DNA from: Lachnospiraceae bacterium XBB1006
GTDB lineage: Bacteria; Bacillota; Clostridia; Lachnospirales; Lachnospiraceae
DNA: 64,000 nucleotides
Assembly (NCBI GenBank): GCA_900115795.1
Contig: FOXT01000004.1
Coordinates: 1 to 64,000, forward strand
Direction: 5' to 3'
Numbering within the stretch: position 1 is the stretch's first letter; the number at the start of each line of letters is the position of its first letter. Under the pieces are notes generated by a model. That model had not been told where the DNA came from, did not search any database, and worked only from the letters and a program-made list of their open reading frames with translations. Shown one piece after another: positions 44,600-54,120 of this stretch. A program made the translations under genes and the position numbers.

Positions 44600-45426
44600 T
44601 GGCGAAAGGCAAACAGGAAGAGGCACCAGCTGGAGCACCGGCGTGGATGGCGACTTTCTCTGACTTGATGAACTTGCTTCTCTGCTTCTTCGTGTTGCTG
44701 TTCTCTATGTCCAGTACGGATGTGGCGAAGTTTAATGAGGTGGTCGCTTCTTTGCAAAGTGCTTTTTCAATCCTCCCGGCTGGAGGTCAATCCATTGGTG
44801 AAGGAACCATGGTTGGTAGCGGCATCAGTCAGTTGCCGGAACTTGATGTGTATTTCAATGAAGCGATGCATCAGAACAGTCAGGAAGGTGAAGACGAAGA
44901 TGATGAGCAGCAAGGTGGCGTAGATAAAGTACTTGAAGATATGAAAGAGGCCGGAAACAGTGAGTCTGAGAAGATGGCCGAGGAGATTGAGAAGAAGCTT
45001 GATGAAGCAGGAATCGCGAAACAGGTGAATGTAGAATTTAATGAGCAGTATGTTTTACTGACATTAAATGGAGGTATTCTTTTCAAATCCGGACAGGCTG
45101 ATCTTCAGGATGAAGCAAAGCCGATAGTAAAGAAAATTGCGAAGATTATTGCTCAATATCGAGAGAATATTATTGAAATAGAAGGACATACCGATAATGT
45201 TCCGATTCACAGCAGTAAGTTCGCTAACAATAATGTATTGTCAACCTTCCGAGCGTTATCGGTTACCGACTATATTAAGCGGGTATCCAACGTGAATCCG
45301 GGATTGTTAAAGTTCTCTGGTAGAGGTTCTTATGTGCCGGTTGCAAAGAATACGACAGCTGCCGGACGTGCTAAGAACCGCCGTGTGGAGGTTAAAGTTT
45401 ATAATAGTTTATACTCAAAGAATTAG
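44599..45426 (+). CDS. motB: Flagellar stator protein MotB
   Basis: This 275-residue protein has one N-terminal TM segment, APAWMATFSDLMNLLLCFFVLL, with the essential ion-binding Asp (D22). A linker with a very acidic run (about residues 92-135) leads to the OmpA-like peptidoglycan-binding domain: IEIEGHTDNVPIHSSKFANNNVLSTFRALSVTDYI and GRGSYVPVAKNTTAAGRAKNRRVEVKV. It anchors the stator to the cell wall. Translation is coupled to motA through a 1-nt overlap. Confidence 0.96.
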   Translation: MAKGKQEEAPAGAPAWMATFSDLMNLLLCFFVLLFSMSSTDVAKFNEVVASLQSAFSILPAGGQSIGEGTMVGSGISQLPELDVYFNEAMHQNSQEGEDEDDEQQGGVDKVLEDMKEAGNSESEKMAEEIEKKLDEAGIAKQVNVEFNEQYVLLTLNGGILFKSGQADLQDEAKPIVKKIAKIIAQYRENIIEIEGHTDNVPIHSSKFANNNVLSTFRALSVTDYIKRVSNVNPGLLKFSGRGSYVPVAKNTTAAGRAKNRRVEVKVYNSLYSKN

Positions 45427-45444
45427 CAAAGGGGACATGATAAC

Positions 45445-45969
45445 ATGAAGAAGAATCTTATGTCAGTACTTATTTTTGCCTTGGTTTTAGTAAACTTGGC
45501 GTTTACTGCAGTGATGACGTTTTCAATTTTACCAGCAACAAAGAATGCAAATCAGTTGATTGAAGATGTTGCAAAGGCAATTAAATTGGAGTTGAATGCA
45601 GGCAAGAATACCGGTGTTCAGAACGTTTCCATGGCAGATTTGGAGACCTATTCTGTAAACGCCGGAGAAACCATTAACATCCTTTTAAAGAAAGGAAGTG
45701 ATGGAAAAGATCACTATGCAGTTGTTTCAGCGTATCTTTCTTTGAATTCTAAATCAGAAGAATTTGATACTTACAAAGGAACCATTGATCAGAAAGATCA
45801 GATTATTCGTGAAGCGATTACCAGAGCGGTTGGTGCTCGCACAAAGGATGAGATGAGTGATCAGGACGTGCAGGCAGAGGTTAGAGAAGAGATTTTGGAA
45901 GAGTTGCAGGCTGTATACAATTCTGATTGGATTGTAGATGTTGGTTTTGCATCCTTCTTATTACAGTAA
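45445..45969 (+). CDS. fliL: Flagellar basal-body-associated protein FliL
   Basis: This 174-residue protein has one N-terminal TM (about residues 5-25, SVLIFALVLVNLAFTAVMTF). The C-terminal extracytoplasmic domain includes KDHYAVVSAYLSLNSKSEEF and the tail EEILEELQAVYNSDWIVDVGFASFLLQ, matching FliL's ring-forming SPFH-like part. FliL surrounds the stator. The position between motB and fliM is the usual one. Confidence 0.88.
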   Translation: MKKNLMSVLIFALVLVNLAFTAVMTFSILPATKNANQLIEDVAKAIKLELNAGKNTGVQNVSMADLETYSVNAGETINILLKKGSDGKDHYAVVSAYLSLNSKSEEFDTYKGTIDQKDQIIREAITRAVGARTKDEMSDQDVQAEVREEILEELQAVYNSDWIVDVGFASFLLQ

Positions 45970-46029
45970 TTGAGAAAGACTTTTTCTTAAAATGGTAGAG
46001 CAGTTTAGAGTGAATGGTGGTGAGAGAAC

Positions 46030-47007
46030 ATGGGAGAAGTTTTATCTCAAAACGAGATAGACAGTTTGCTGCAAGCGTTATCGAGTGGTGAACTGGATGT
46101 TGAAGAGATGAAAGATACTGGCGAGAAACAGGCAAAGAATTATGATTTTGCCAGACCTGCCAAGTTCTCCAAAGAGCATTTAAGAACGTTGGAAATTATT
46201 TTTGAACATTATGGTCGTTTGATGTCAACAACCATGCCAGCGTATTTAAGGAAGACCGTTCAGGTAGAGATAATGAACTCGGAGGCGGTTACCTATTCGG
46301 AGTTCAGTAACGCGCTATCCAATCCGGTTATACTTGGAATCGTTAACTTTGAACCGCTGAATGGAAATATTATTATGGAATTGGCCACCAACTTAGGTTA
46401 TGCGATGGTCGACCGAATGCTTGGTGGACCGGGAGAACCGCTTGAAAAGAGCAGGGATTTCTCGGAAATAGAGTTATTGATTATTGAAAGAATCATGACG
46501 ATTGCGATTGAATTGTTGCGAGAACCGTGGGAGAATGTAATTGATATTCATCCGCGACTTGAGAGGATAGAGACGAACTCACAGTTCGCGCAAATCATTT
46601 CACCAAGTGAAATGATTGCCATTGTAACAATCAATATTAAAGTAGGTGAGGTAGAAGGTCTTATGAACATTTGTCTTCCTTACCTGACACTTGAGGATGT
46701 AATGGATAAATTGAATACGAAGTATTGGTATTCGAATATCCAGACGAAATCCGAGGAAGTCTTTAAGGATAATATTGAAAGCCTTATTAGTAAGGCACCA
46801 ATGCCGGTGAAGGCGGTGCTTGGCAACAGTATTATTTCCGTAGACGATTTTATCAACCTTCAGGTTGGAGATATCATTAGACTTGATAAGGGTGCAGAGG
46901 ATGAATTATCAGTCTTTGTTGGAAATATTGAGAAGTTCAAAGCTTTACCTGGATCATCCGGTGATAAGTACGCTGTCCAGGTTACAGAAATAATTAGAGA
47001 GGAGTAA
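46030..47007 (+). CDS. fliM: Flagellar motor switch protein FliM
   Basis: This 325-residue C-ring protein starts MGEVLSQNEIDSLLQALSSGEL, the CheY-P-binding N-terminal peptide. The middle domain (YDFARPAKFSKEHLRTLEIIFEHYGR, then MVDRMLGGPGEP) binds FliG. The C-terminal SpoA domain binds FliY/FliN (LQVGDIIRLDKGAEDELSVFVGN). The length is typical. GGTGGTGAGAGAAC precedes the ATG. Confidence 0.96.
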   Translation: MGEVLSQNEIDSLLQALSSGELDVEEMKDTGEKQAKNYDFARPAKFSKEHLRTLEIIFEHYGRLMSTTMPAYLRKTVQVEIMNSEAVTYSEFSNALSNPVILGIVNFEPLNGNIIMELATNLGYAMVDRMLGGPGEPLEKSRDFSEIELLIIERIMTIAIELLREPWENVIDIHPRLERIETNSQFAQIISPSEMIAIVTINIKVGEVEGLMNICLPYLTLEDVMDKLNTKYWYSNIQTKSEEVFKDNIESLISKAPMPVKAVLGNSIISVDDFINLQVGDIIRLDKGAEDELSVFVGNIEKFKALPGSSGDKYAVQVTEIIREE

Positions 47008-47011
47008 GGCG

Positions 47012-48220
47012 ATGGACGGAACATTATCACAAGAAGAGATTAATGCTTTATTATCGAATTCCGATGATGCCGGCTCAGGCTCTGGAGATCATTTGACTGA
47101 TGAAGAAAAAGATGCCATTGGCGAAATTGCCAATATCAGCATGGGAACTGCTGCAACCACCTTGTTTTCATTGGTAAATCAGAAGGTTGAAATTTCAACG
47201 CCGATTGTGTCGGAGGCAACATGGGAAGACATTGTATCCAATTACGAACGACCTTGTGTATTCATTCGAATTGGTTATACAGTTGGTCTTGATGGAAGCA
47301 ACCTTTTGGTGTTAAAGGAGCATGATGTTAAGGTAATTACCGATTTGATGATGGGCGGCGATGGAACAAATACGGATGGAGAGTTAGGAGAGCTTCACTT
47401 AAGCGCAATTAGTGAGGCAATGAATCAGATGATGGGTTCGTCGGCAACTTCTCTGTCTTCAATGCTGAACAAGATGATTGATATCAGCCCACCATCAGCC
47501 GATTTAATTGATTTGTCGGATGATACAGATGTGACTGAGATTGATAGTTTTTTGAAAGGCGAATTTGTCCGTATCAACTTCCGAATGGAAATCGGTGATT
47601 TGGTTGATAGTACAATTATGCAGCTTTATCCATATTCCTTCGCAAGAGAAATGTATAACAGTATTGCGAAGAATATGGAGGTAGATATAGCGGGAGATGA
47701 AGCTCCGGCAGCGGCAGCATCGGAACCGGCACCGGCACCGGCACCACAGCCAATGGCTGGACAACCGATGCAGGGGCAGCCAATGATGGGACAACCGATG
47801 CAAGGGCAGCCAATGATGGGACAGCCGATGATGGGACAACCAATGGCTGGACAACCAATGATGGGACAACCGATGTATCAGATGCCGTATATGGATCCAT
47901 CTATGATGGGACAGCCGGTAAATGTTCAACCCGCTCAGTTTACCCCGTTTACGGGAGATTTTAATCCAATTCAACAGCAAGAGAATATCGATTTGATTAT
48001 GGATGTCCCCCTTGAAGTAACGGTAGAGTTAGGAAGGACGAGCAAGTCCATTAAAGAGATATTAGAGTTTACACCGGGAACTATTATCGAATTAAATAAG
48101 ATTGCCGGTGAATCCATTGATGTATTAGTTAATGGAAAGTATGTTGCTAAAGGTGAGGTTGTTGTTCTGGAGGAAAACTTCGGAGTCAGAATCACAGACA
48201 TTATTAAGGAACATAATTAA
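47012..48220 (+). CDS. fliY: Flagellar motor switch phosphatase FliY (FliN family)
   Basis: This 402-residue protein opens with DGTLSQEEINALLSN. It then has a CheC-like phosphatase domain with two helices, EKDAIGEIANISMGTAATTLFSL and LGELHLSAISEAMNQMMGSSATSLSSM, which carry the E..N catalytic pairs. A spacer of Ala/Pro and tandem QPMxG repeats (about residues 231-300) leads to the C-terminal FliN/SpoA domain (VPLEVTVELGRTSKSIKEILEFTPGTIIELNKIAGE). In Bacillus, FliY dephosphorylates CheY-P at the switch. Confidence 0.94.
   Translation: MDGTLSQEEINALLSNSDDAGSGSGDHLTDEEKDAIGEIANISMGTAATTLFSLVNQKVEISTPIVSEATWEDIVSNYERPCVFIRIGYTVGLDGSNLLVLKEHDVKVITDLMMGGDGTNTDGELGELHLSAISEAMNQMMGSSATSLSSMLNKMIDISPPSADLIDLSDDTDVTEIDSFLKGEFVRINFRMEIGDLVDSTIMQLYPYSFAREMYNSIAKNMEVDIAGDEAPAAAASEPAPAPAPQPMAGQPMQGQPMMGQPMQGQPMMGQPMMGQPMAGQPMMGQPMYQMPYMDPSMMGQPVNVQPAQFTPFTGDFNPIQQQENIDLIMDVPLEVTVELGRTSKSIKEILEFTPGTIIELNKIAGESIDVLVNGKYVAKGEVVVLEENFGVRITDIIKEHN
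47747..47866 (+). repeat. Eight tandem 15-bp repeats in fliY encoding QPM(A/Q/M)G
   Basis: Eight consecutive in-frame units of CARCCRATGNNNGGR encode QPMAG, QPMQG and QPMMG in varying order, followed by a partial QPMY. Synonymous drift (CAA/CAG, CCA/CCG) shows it is not a brand-new duplication. Such repeats can change copy number by slippage. Confidence 0.95.
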
Positions 48221-48248
48221 TTTTTCAAGAATAAGGAGAGTATAAACA

Positions 48249-48611
48249 ATGGCTAAAAGTATTTTGATTTGCGATGACGCAGCTTTCATGAGAATGATGA
48301 TTAAGGATATTCTTTCTAAGAATGGATATGCAATTGCTGGAGAAGCAGAGAACGGAAAGATTGCAGTTGAGAAATTTAGCGAAACAAAACCGGATTTGGT
48401 ATTACTTGATATTACCATGCCGGAAATGGATGGAATCCAGGCGTTAAAGAAGATTCGTGAAATTGATCCGAATGCAACGGTTGTTATGTGCTCTGCAATG
48501 GGTCAGCAGGCAATGGTTATCGAAGCAATTCAGTCAGGAGCAAAGGACTTTATTGTTAAGCCATTCCAGGCAGATCGTGTGCTAGAAGCAGTGAAAAAGG
48601 TGATTGGTTAA
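48249..48611 (+). CDS. cheY: Chemotaxis response regulator CheY
   Basis: This 120-residue single-domain receiver has acidic residues D9-D10, phospho-acceptor D54 in LVLLDITMPEMDG, the switch Ser/Thr in VMCSAMGQQ, and the Lys in FIVKPF. Phosphorylated by CheA, it binds FliM and FliY to reverse or modify rotation. The position between fliY and fliO is the same as in Bacillus. It has its own ribosome site (AAGGAGAG). Confidence 0.96.
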   Translation: MAKSILICDDAAFMRMMIKDILSKNGYAIAGEAENGKIAVEKFSETKPDLVLLDITMPEMDGIQALKKIREIDPNATVVMCSAMGQQAMVIEAIQSGAKDFIVKPFQADRVLEAVKKVIG

Positions 48612-48617
48612 TCCGAC

Positions 48618-48995
48618 ATGTATACAATCATTGGTTCTAGCGGGTTAGATAATGTAGTACAACTTTTGGTCGTTTTGGTAATATTTGTTTTCGTCCTTGT
48701 TATTACGATATTAACCACAAGGTTTATTGGTGGATATCAGAAGATGCAGATGAACAACAGGAACATTCGCATGATAGAGTCTCTAAGACTAAGCAACAAT
48801 AAATATATTGGATTGCTTGAAGTGGGTGAGGTTTTTTTGGTTGTTGGTGTCGGCAAGGACGAAATTACACCAATTGCTAAATTGACGAAAGAGGAATTAC
48901 CTGATCTAAAGGAATATGAGAGTGTTTCTTCTCCGAATATGAAAGAAGGATTTCAGGACATTCTTGATAAAGTAAAGAGGAAGAAAACAAAATGA
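48618..48995 (+). CDS. fliO: Flagellar biosynthetic protein FliO
   Basis: This 125-residue protein has one N-terminal TM (about residues 12-35, VVQLLVVLVIFVFVLVITIL) and a cytoplasmic FliO domain (IRMIESLRLSNNKYIGLLEVGEVFLVVGVGKDEITPIAKL). FliO assists assembly of the FliP ring of the export gate. The stop overlaps the fliP start (ATGA). Confidence 0.9.
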   Translation: MYTIIGSSGLDNVVQLLVVLVIFVFVLVITILTTRFIGGYQKMQMNNRNIRMIESLRLSNNKYIGLLEVGEVFLVVGVGKDEITPIAKLTKEELPDLKEYESVSSPNMKEGFQDILDKVKRKKTK

Positions 48996-49852
48996 AGCAA
49001 GTAAAGAAGAAAGTGTTACTTTTATCTCTGATGCTGGGATTTCTTTTCCTCTCTGTAACCTTAAGCTTAGCGTCGCCTATTTTTAGTAGTGCTGATGCAC
49101 ATACAAAACCTACAGAACCTACAAAGGTACCGAACCAATCGGCATCGAGAGACGTGGCAGATTCTAAACATGATATTAATAATGGATTGTCGATATCCTA
49201 TAACAATGATAATGGAGAGTTATCTGGTACAGTCAGAATTTTGATTGTGTTAACGGTTTTATCGTTGGCACCGTCTATTTTGATTATGTTAACGTCCTTT
49301 ACAAGAATCATTGTTGTACTTCATTTTTTGAGGCAAGCATTAGGAACGCAGACGGCGCCGCCTAATCAGGTTTTAATCGGATTGGCGTTGTTTTTGACGA
49401 TATTCATTATGGCTCCGGTTTTTAACCAGATTAATGAAAAGGCAATTAAACCTTTTGACAAGGGGGAGATTAGTCAGGAGGAGGCCATTGAAATTGGAAC
49501 TGCTCCGATTCGTCATTTCATGTATGGTGAGACACAGGAAAAAGATTTGGCGCTGCTGTGTGATATTTCAAAAGTCGATGTTCCGACCACAGAGGAGCAA
49601 TATAATAAGGTTTCCATGACGCTTGTAGTACCGGCTTTTATTTTAAGCGAACTACGGACAGCATTTATTATGGGATTCTGTATATATGTTCCGTTTATCG
49701 TAATTGATATGGTTGTTTCGTCTATTCTTATGTCAATGGGTATGATGATGCTTCCGCCAACTACGATTTCCATGCCATTTAAGATTTTGTTGTTTATTTT
49801 AGTAGATGGATGGGACCTGGTAATCGGTGCAATTGTAAAGACCTTTATGTAA
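48992..49852 (+). CDS. fliP: Flagellar export gate protein FliP
   Basis: This 286-residue protein has an N-terminal signal-like segment (VLLLSLMLGFLFLSVTLSLA), a polar linker and four TM segments. FliP signatures are APSILIMLTSFTRIIVVLHFLRQALGTQTAPPNQVLIGLALFLT and the C-terminal ELRTAFIMGFCIYVPFIVIDMVVSSILMSMGMMMLPP. FliP forms the core of the type III export pore with FliQ and FliR. Confidence 0.96.
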   Translation: MKQVKKKVLLLSLMLGFLFLSVTLSLASPIFSSADAHTKPTEPTKVPNQSASRDVADSKHDINNGLSISYNNDNGELSGTVRILIVLTVLSLAPSILIMLTSFTRIIVVLHFLRQALGTQTAPPNQVLIGLALFLTIFIMAPVFNQINEKAIKPFDKGEISQEEAIEIGTAPIRHFMYGETQEKDLALLCDISKVDVPTTEEQYNKVSMTLVVPAFILSELRTAFIMGFCIYVPFIVIDMVVSSILMSMGMMMLPPTTISMPFKILLFILVDGWDLVIGAIVKTFM

Positions 49853-49872
49853 AAAGTGGAGTGTGATAAGAA

Positions 49873-50145
49873 ATGATTACAGAAGGACAGGTTTTGGATA
49901 TAGCAAGAGATGCAATTTATACAATCATTCTGGCTTCGGCGCCGGTTTTGATTGTATCTCTGGTTGTGGGACTTGTAATTAGTATTTTCCAGACAGTTAC
50001 GTCCATTCAGGAGCAGACACTTACGTTTGTTCCGAAGATTTTAGCTGTGTTTGTGACAGTGTTAATTGGTGGATCATGGATGTTTGGTCTGGTGTCAGAT
50101 TTCATGACCAATCTATGGAGTAATATCAGCACATATTTGCGGTAG
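49873..50145 (+). CDS. fliQ: Flagellar export gate protein FliQ
   Basis: This 90-residue protein forms a two-helix membrane hairpin: APVLIVSLVVGLVISIFQTVTSIQEQTLTFVPKILAVF is the family signature. The length is standard. FliQ packs around the FliP/FliR pore. It starts 20 nt after fliP and ends 10 nt before fliR. Confidence 0.95.
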   Translation: MITEGQVLDIARDAIYTIILASAPVLIVSLVVGLVISIFQTVTSIQEQTLTFVPKILAVFVTVLIGGSWMFGLVSDFMTNLWSNISTYLR

Positions 50146-50155
50146 GAATTGATGG

Positions 50156-50938
50156 ATGGTTCAGTATAGTTTTAATATAGCTACATTTGAATATTATGTT
50201 CTTATTTTGGTGCGGATTACCTCCTTTATGGTTGTTGCACCATTTTATGGAATCTCTAGTGCACCGGGTAGAGTTAAAATCGGTTTTTCAGCGATGATTT
50301 CCTTATGGTTGTATCAAGTCATATTGCCGAAAACAGGTCTTGCTTATTCCGGTGTTTTTGATTATTCGGCATTGGTAATTAAGGAAGCAATGGTAGGACT
50401 GATGATTGGCTATGCAGGGAATATTTGTAATACCATTATTTTAACCGCCGGAAAATTAATCGATATGAATATTGGCCTTTCTATGGCAACGGAATACGAC
50501 CCAATGACAAAGACACAGGCAAGTGTGGTTGCAAACATGTATAATTATTTTGTACTGATACTTTTGATTGTAACCAACATGCATCATTATATTTTGCGGG
50601 CAGTATGTGACTCGTTTACCGTTATTCCTCTTGGAAAAGCTTTTTTTCATATGAATTATTTGCTTAAATCCATGACACAGTTTATGACGGACACCTTTGT
50701 AATTGCCTTTCGCATTTTTTTACCAATCTTTGCGGTAACGATGATTTTGAATGTGATTCTTGGTATCTTATCAAAGGTGGCACCACAGATGAATATGTTT
50801 TCTGTCGGAATTCAGATTAAGCTTTTGGTAGGACTTGGCGTAATGTTTATTACCGTTTTTTTGCTACCGGATATTGCAAATTATATTTTCCGGGAGATGA
50901 AAGCGATTACCGTATTATTCATAAAAGGAATGACGTAA
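50156..50938 (+). CDS. fliR: Flagellar export gate protein FliR
   Basis: This 260-residue protein has about six to seven TM segments. It has FliR features: VLILVRITSFMVVAPFYG, then EAMVGLMIGYAGNICNTIILTAGKLIDMNIGLSMATEYDPMTKTQASVVANMYNYF, and the C-terminal LPIFAVTMILNVILGILSKVAPQMNMFSVGIQIKLLVGL. It is a single-copy component of the export pore. Confidence 0.95.
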   Translation: MVQYSFNIATFEYYVLILVRITSFMVVAPFYGISSAPGRVKIGFSAMISLWLYQVILPKTGLAYSGVFDYSALVIKEAMVGLMIGYAGNICNTIILTAGKLIDMNIGLSMATEYDPMTKTQASVVANMYNYFVLILLIVTNMHHYILRAVCDSFTVIPLGKAFFHMNYLLKSMTQFMTDTFVIAFRIFLPIFAVTMILNVILGILSKVAPQMNMFSVGIQIKLLVGLGVMFITVFLLPDIANYIFREMKAITVLFIKGMT

Positions 50939-50941
50939 TAT

Positions 50942-52060
50942 ATGGCATTAAAATATGCATATAACTTGCAGCTGTTTGCGAAAGATGGTCCCGGTGGAGA
51001 AAAGACCGAGCCTGCAACAGCGAAAAAACTAAAGGATGCACGTGACGAAGGAAAGGTTGCTAAGAGTAAGGAGTTGGATTCTGCATTTCAACTCTTAGCA
51101 TTGTTTGTTATAATAAAGATATTGTTAGGCTATATTGGAAATGGCTTGACAGAGGGATTTTACAGAGTATATAAAATGATTCCGGATGTTGTGAATGACA
51201 GCATTGGTGGTTTTTCAAATAAACAGGCAATGATGCTGACAAGGTATGGTATAAGCCAGATTTTTTGGACAGTTTTACCGGTGTTTGTTGTCGGTGTGGC
51301 CATAACTCTGGTTGTTTCCGTAATTCAGGTTAAATGGAAAGTGACCTTTAAGCCAATGAAGCCAAATTTTGGTAAACTTAACCCACTTCAGGGAGCAAAG
51401 AAGATTCTGTCGAAGGATTCCCTGTTCGAATTGGTGAAATCCATTGCCAAGATTGCGCTCATTTGTATCATTGCTTATAAGAATATTGATGATTATAAAG
51501 ATGAACTTTTCATTCTGTATGATATAGAATTGAAACAGGCCGTGTCATTGGTAGGAGAGATTATTATTGATACAGGAATGAAAATTTCAATTTTTTACAT
51601 AATTTTAGGACTCGTTGATTTTCTTTATAGCAAGCACAAATTTAACGAAGATATGAAGATGACCAAACAGGAAGTGAAGGATGAATTCAAGAATACAGAA
51701 GGTAATCCGGAGATTAAGGGTCGTCAAAGACAAGTAATGCGTCAAGCTTCCCAGCGGCGTATGATGGCGAACGTGCCGCAAGCGGATGTAGTAATTACAA
51801 ACCCAACGCATTTGTCTGTTGCATTGAAATATGATACACAGATTGCCAGCGCACCGGTGGTTGTTGCGAAGGGTGAAGACTATGTTGCATTAAAGATTCG
51901 AGAAGTGGCGCGTGAAAATCACGTAGAAATTGTAGAAAATAAACCATTAGCAAGAATGTTGTATGCGAACGTGGAAATTGATGAACAGGTTCCGCCGGAA
52001 TTGTATCAGGCGGTTGCAGAAGTACTTGCATTGGTATATCAGAAAAAAGAAGCATCGTAA
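50942..52060 (+). CDS. flhB: Flagellar export switch protein FlhB
   Basis: This 372-residue protein starts YNLQLFAKDGPGGEKTEPATAKKLKDARDEGKVAKSKEL and has four TM segments. The cytoplasmic domain has the autocleavage site VVITNPTHLSVALKYD, with cleavage between N287 and P288. Cleavage allows FliK to switch export from hook to filament substrates. The length is typical. Confidence 0.96.
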   Translation: MALKYAYNLQLFAKDGPGGEKTEPATAKKLKDARDEGKVAKSKELDSAFQLLALFVIIKILLGYIGNGLTEGFYRVYKMIPDVVNDSIGGFSNKQAMMLTRYGISQIFWTVLPVFVVGVAITLVVSVIQVKWKVTFKPMKPNFGKLNPLQGAKKILSKDSLFELVKSIAKIALICIIAYKNIDDYKDELFILYDIELKQAVSLVGEIIIDTGMKISIFYIILGLVDFLYSKHKFNEDMKMTKQEVKDEFKNTEGNPEIKGRQRQVMRQASQRRMMANVPQADVVITNPTHLSVALKYDTQIASAPVVVAKGEDYVALKIREVARENHVEIVENKPLARMLYANVEIDEQVPPELYQAVAEVLALVYQKKEAS

Positions 52061-52085
52061 AGATAAATGAAAGGAGGAAAATAGG

Positions 52086-54119
52086 GTGAAGAAAACAGAC
52101 CTTGGCGTTGCAATATACTTACTAGTTGCCGTTTTATTCTTTATTATCCCGATTCCGAATTTTGTACTTGATGTGATGCTAGCCTTTAATATGGGAATGG
52201 CACTCATGATTTTATTCAATGCCTTGTTTGTAAAAGAAGTGTTGGATATGTCATTTTTCCCAACCTTGCTTTTGTTTACCACTATTTTTCGTATATCATT
52301 AAACGTTTCGTCTACACGTTTGATTTTAACAACGGGTGATCCGGGAAACGTGGTACAGACCTTTGGTGGATTCGTAGGTGGTAACAATTTAGTAATTGGT
52401 GCGATTGTATTTATTGTACTTGTAATTGTTCAGTTTGTTGTTATTAATAAAGGTTCGGAGCGTGTTGCTGAGGTTACGGCTCGATTTACTTTGGATGCTA
52501 TGCCGGGTAAACAGATGGCAATTGATGCGGACTTAAATACCGGTGCAATTACCGATCAGCAGGCGAAAGAACGGCGTGAAAAGATTCAACAGGAAAGCAG
52601 TTTCTTTGGAGCCATGGATGGTGCCACAAAGTACGTTAAGGGAGATGCAACAGCGGGTATTATTATTACCATGATTAACCTGATTGGTGGTACAATTTTG
52701 GGAATGACCAATTTGGGACTTGATGCGATGTCTGCCATTCAAAAATTTGGCATTTTAACCATTGGTGATGGGTTAGTCAGTCAGATTCCTTCCATGCTGA
52801 TTTCTCTGGCAACCGGTATTTTGGTTACCAAGGCGTCAAAAGAGGCTGACTTTAGTAGTATTCTGGTTCGACAGCTTTTTGGAATTCCGCGTGTTATGTA
52901 TATTGTAGGCGGAACGATGATGTTGCTTGGTATTGCAACGCCATTGAATACAATATTGTTTCTTCTTTTCGGAGTAGCATTTCTTGTTTCCGGAAGAAAT
53001 ATTGAAAAAAATAGCCGAATTGAGGCAGTGGAGGACGAAGTGGAAGCGGCAGAAGAACAGGCAGACGAAATCAGAAGACCGGAAAATGTGGTTTCATTGT
53101 TGTCCGTAGATCCAATCGAGCTGGAATTTGGCTATGGTATTATTCCACTTGCAGATGTGAACCAGGGTGGAGATTTGCTTGACCGTGTTATCATGATTCG
53201 GCGACAGGTGGCACTTGAACTTGGAACCGTGGTTCCGATTATTCGTTTGCGCGACAATATCCAGTTGAATCCGAATCAGTACATTATAAAAATTAAAGGC
53301 ATACAGGTTACAGAGGGCGAGATTTTATTTGATCACTATATGGCAATGAATCCGGGATACGTAGAGGAAGAGATTTCCGGTATTCCGACCTTTGAACCAT
53401 CGTTCCATTTGCCGGCAATCTGGATTACAGAAAGTCAGAGAGAGCGGGCAGAGAGTTTTGGATATACCGTTGTTGATCCGCCATCGATTATTGCGACACA
53501 TATCACAGAAGTGATTAAGGAACATATCGCGGAACTTTTGACGCGTCAGGATGTGCAGAATCTGGTGGACAATTTGAAGGAAACCAATCCGGTATTGGTA
53601 GAGGAATTGACGCCAAAACTTTTGGGACTTGGAGAAATTCAAAAAGTATTACAGAACTTGCTTTCGGAACAGATTTCCATTCGTGATTTATTGACTATTT
53701 TTGAATGCTTGGCTGATCATGCGGCAACGTCGCGTGATACGGATGTCCTGACAGAATATGTGCGTCAGAGTTTGAAACGTGCCATATCAGCAAAGTATTT
53801 TCCACCAAATGAAACTACGAGTGTGGTTACACTTGACCCGAAGGTGGAGCAGGAAATTATGAGTTCTGTTAAGCAGACAGAGCAGGGTGCATACCTTACG
53901 TTGGATCCGGAACGAACCAAGGAAATAATGAAATCCGTAGAAGAGGAAGTAGCTAAGTTAGAAAACATTGGAAAAGCGCCAATTGTAATTACTTCACCAA
54001 TTGTGCGTATGTACTTCAAGAAGTTAACAGAGGATTACATTAAGGATTTGATAGTCGTTTCTTATAATGAGATTGACTCCAATGTTGAATTACAATCAGT
54101 AGGGATGGTGACAGGATAA
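52086..54119 (+). CDS. flhA: Flagellar export protein FlhA
   Basis: This 677-residue protein has eight N-terminal TM segments and a large cytoplasmic domain that docks export chaperones. It has the FHIPEP signature region: TIFRISLNVSSTRLILTTGDPGNVVQTFGGFVGGNNLVIGAIVFIVLVIVQF, then RFTLDAMPGKQMAIDADLNTGAI. The C-terminal domain spans about 330-677. It starts with GTG 52086, 11 nt behind AAAGGAGG. Confidence 0.96.
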   Translation: MKKTDLGVAIYLLVAVLFFIIPIPNFVLDVMLAFNMGMALMILFNALFVKEVLDMSFFPTLLLFTTIFRISLNVSSTRLILTTGDPGNVVQTFGGFVGGNNLVIGAIVFIVLVIVQFVVINKGSERVAEVTARFTLDAMPGKQMAIDADLNTGAITDQQAKERREKIQQESSFFGAMDGATKYVKGDATAGIIITMINLIGGTILGMTNLGLDAMSAIQKFGILTIGDGLVSQIPSMLISLATGILVTKASKEADFSSILVRQLFGIPRVMYIVGGTMMLLGIATPLNTILFLLFGVAFLVSGRNIEKNSRIEAVEDEVEAAEEQADEIRRPENVVSLLSVDPIELEFGYGIIPLADVNQGGDLLDRVIMIRRQVALELGTVVPIIRLRDNIQLNPNQYIIKIKGIQVTEGEILFDHYMAMNPGYVEEEISGIPTFEPSFHLPAIWITESQRERAESFGYTVVDPPSIIATHITEVIKEHIAELLTRQDVQNLVDNLKETNPVLVEELTPKLLGLGEIQKVLQNLLSEQISIRDLLTIFECLADHAATSRDTDVLTEYVRQSLKRAISAKYFPPNETTSVVTLDPKVEQEIMSSVKQTEQGAYLTLDPERTKEIMKSVEEEVAKLENIGKAPIVITSPIVRMYFKKLTEDYIKDLIVVSYNEIDSNVELQSVGMVTG

Positions 54120-54120
54120 G

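Noticed and set aside
43879-44757. Long minus-strand open frame across motA/motB (292 codons)
   Set aside because: Antisense shadow of two certain genes; its composition is Ser/Pro/Thr-rich nonsense and no promoter is seen.
47747-47866. Tandem repeats that might be mistaken for a CRISPR array
   Set aside because: The units are 15 bp, in frame inside fliY, without spacers; no cas genes are present.
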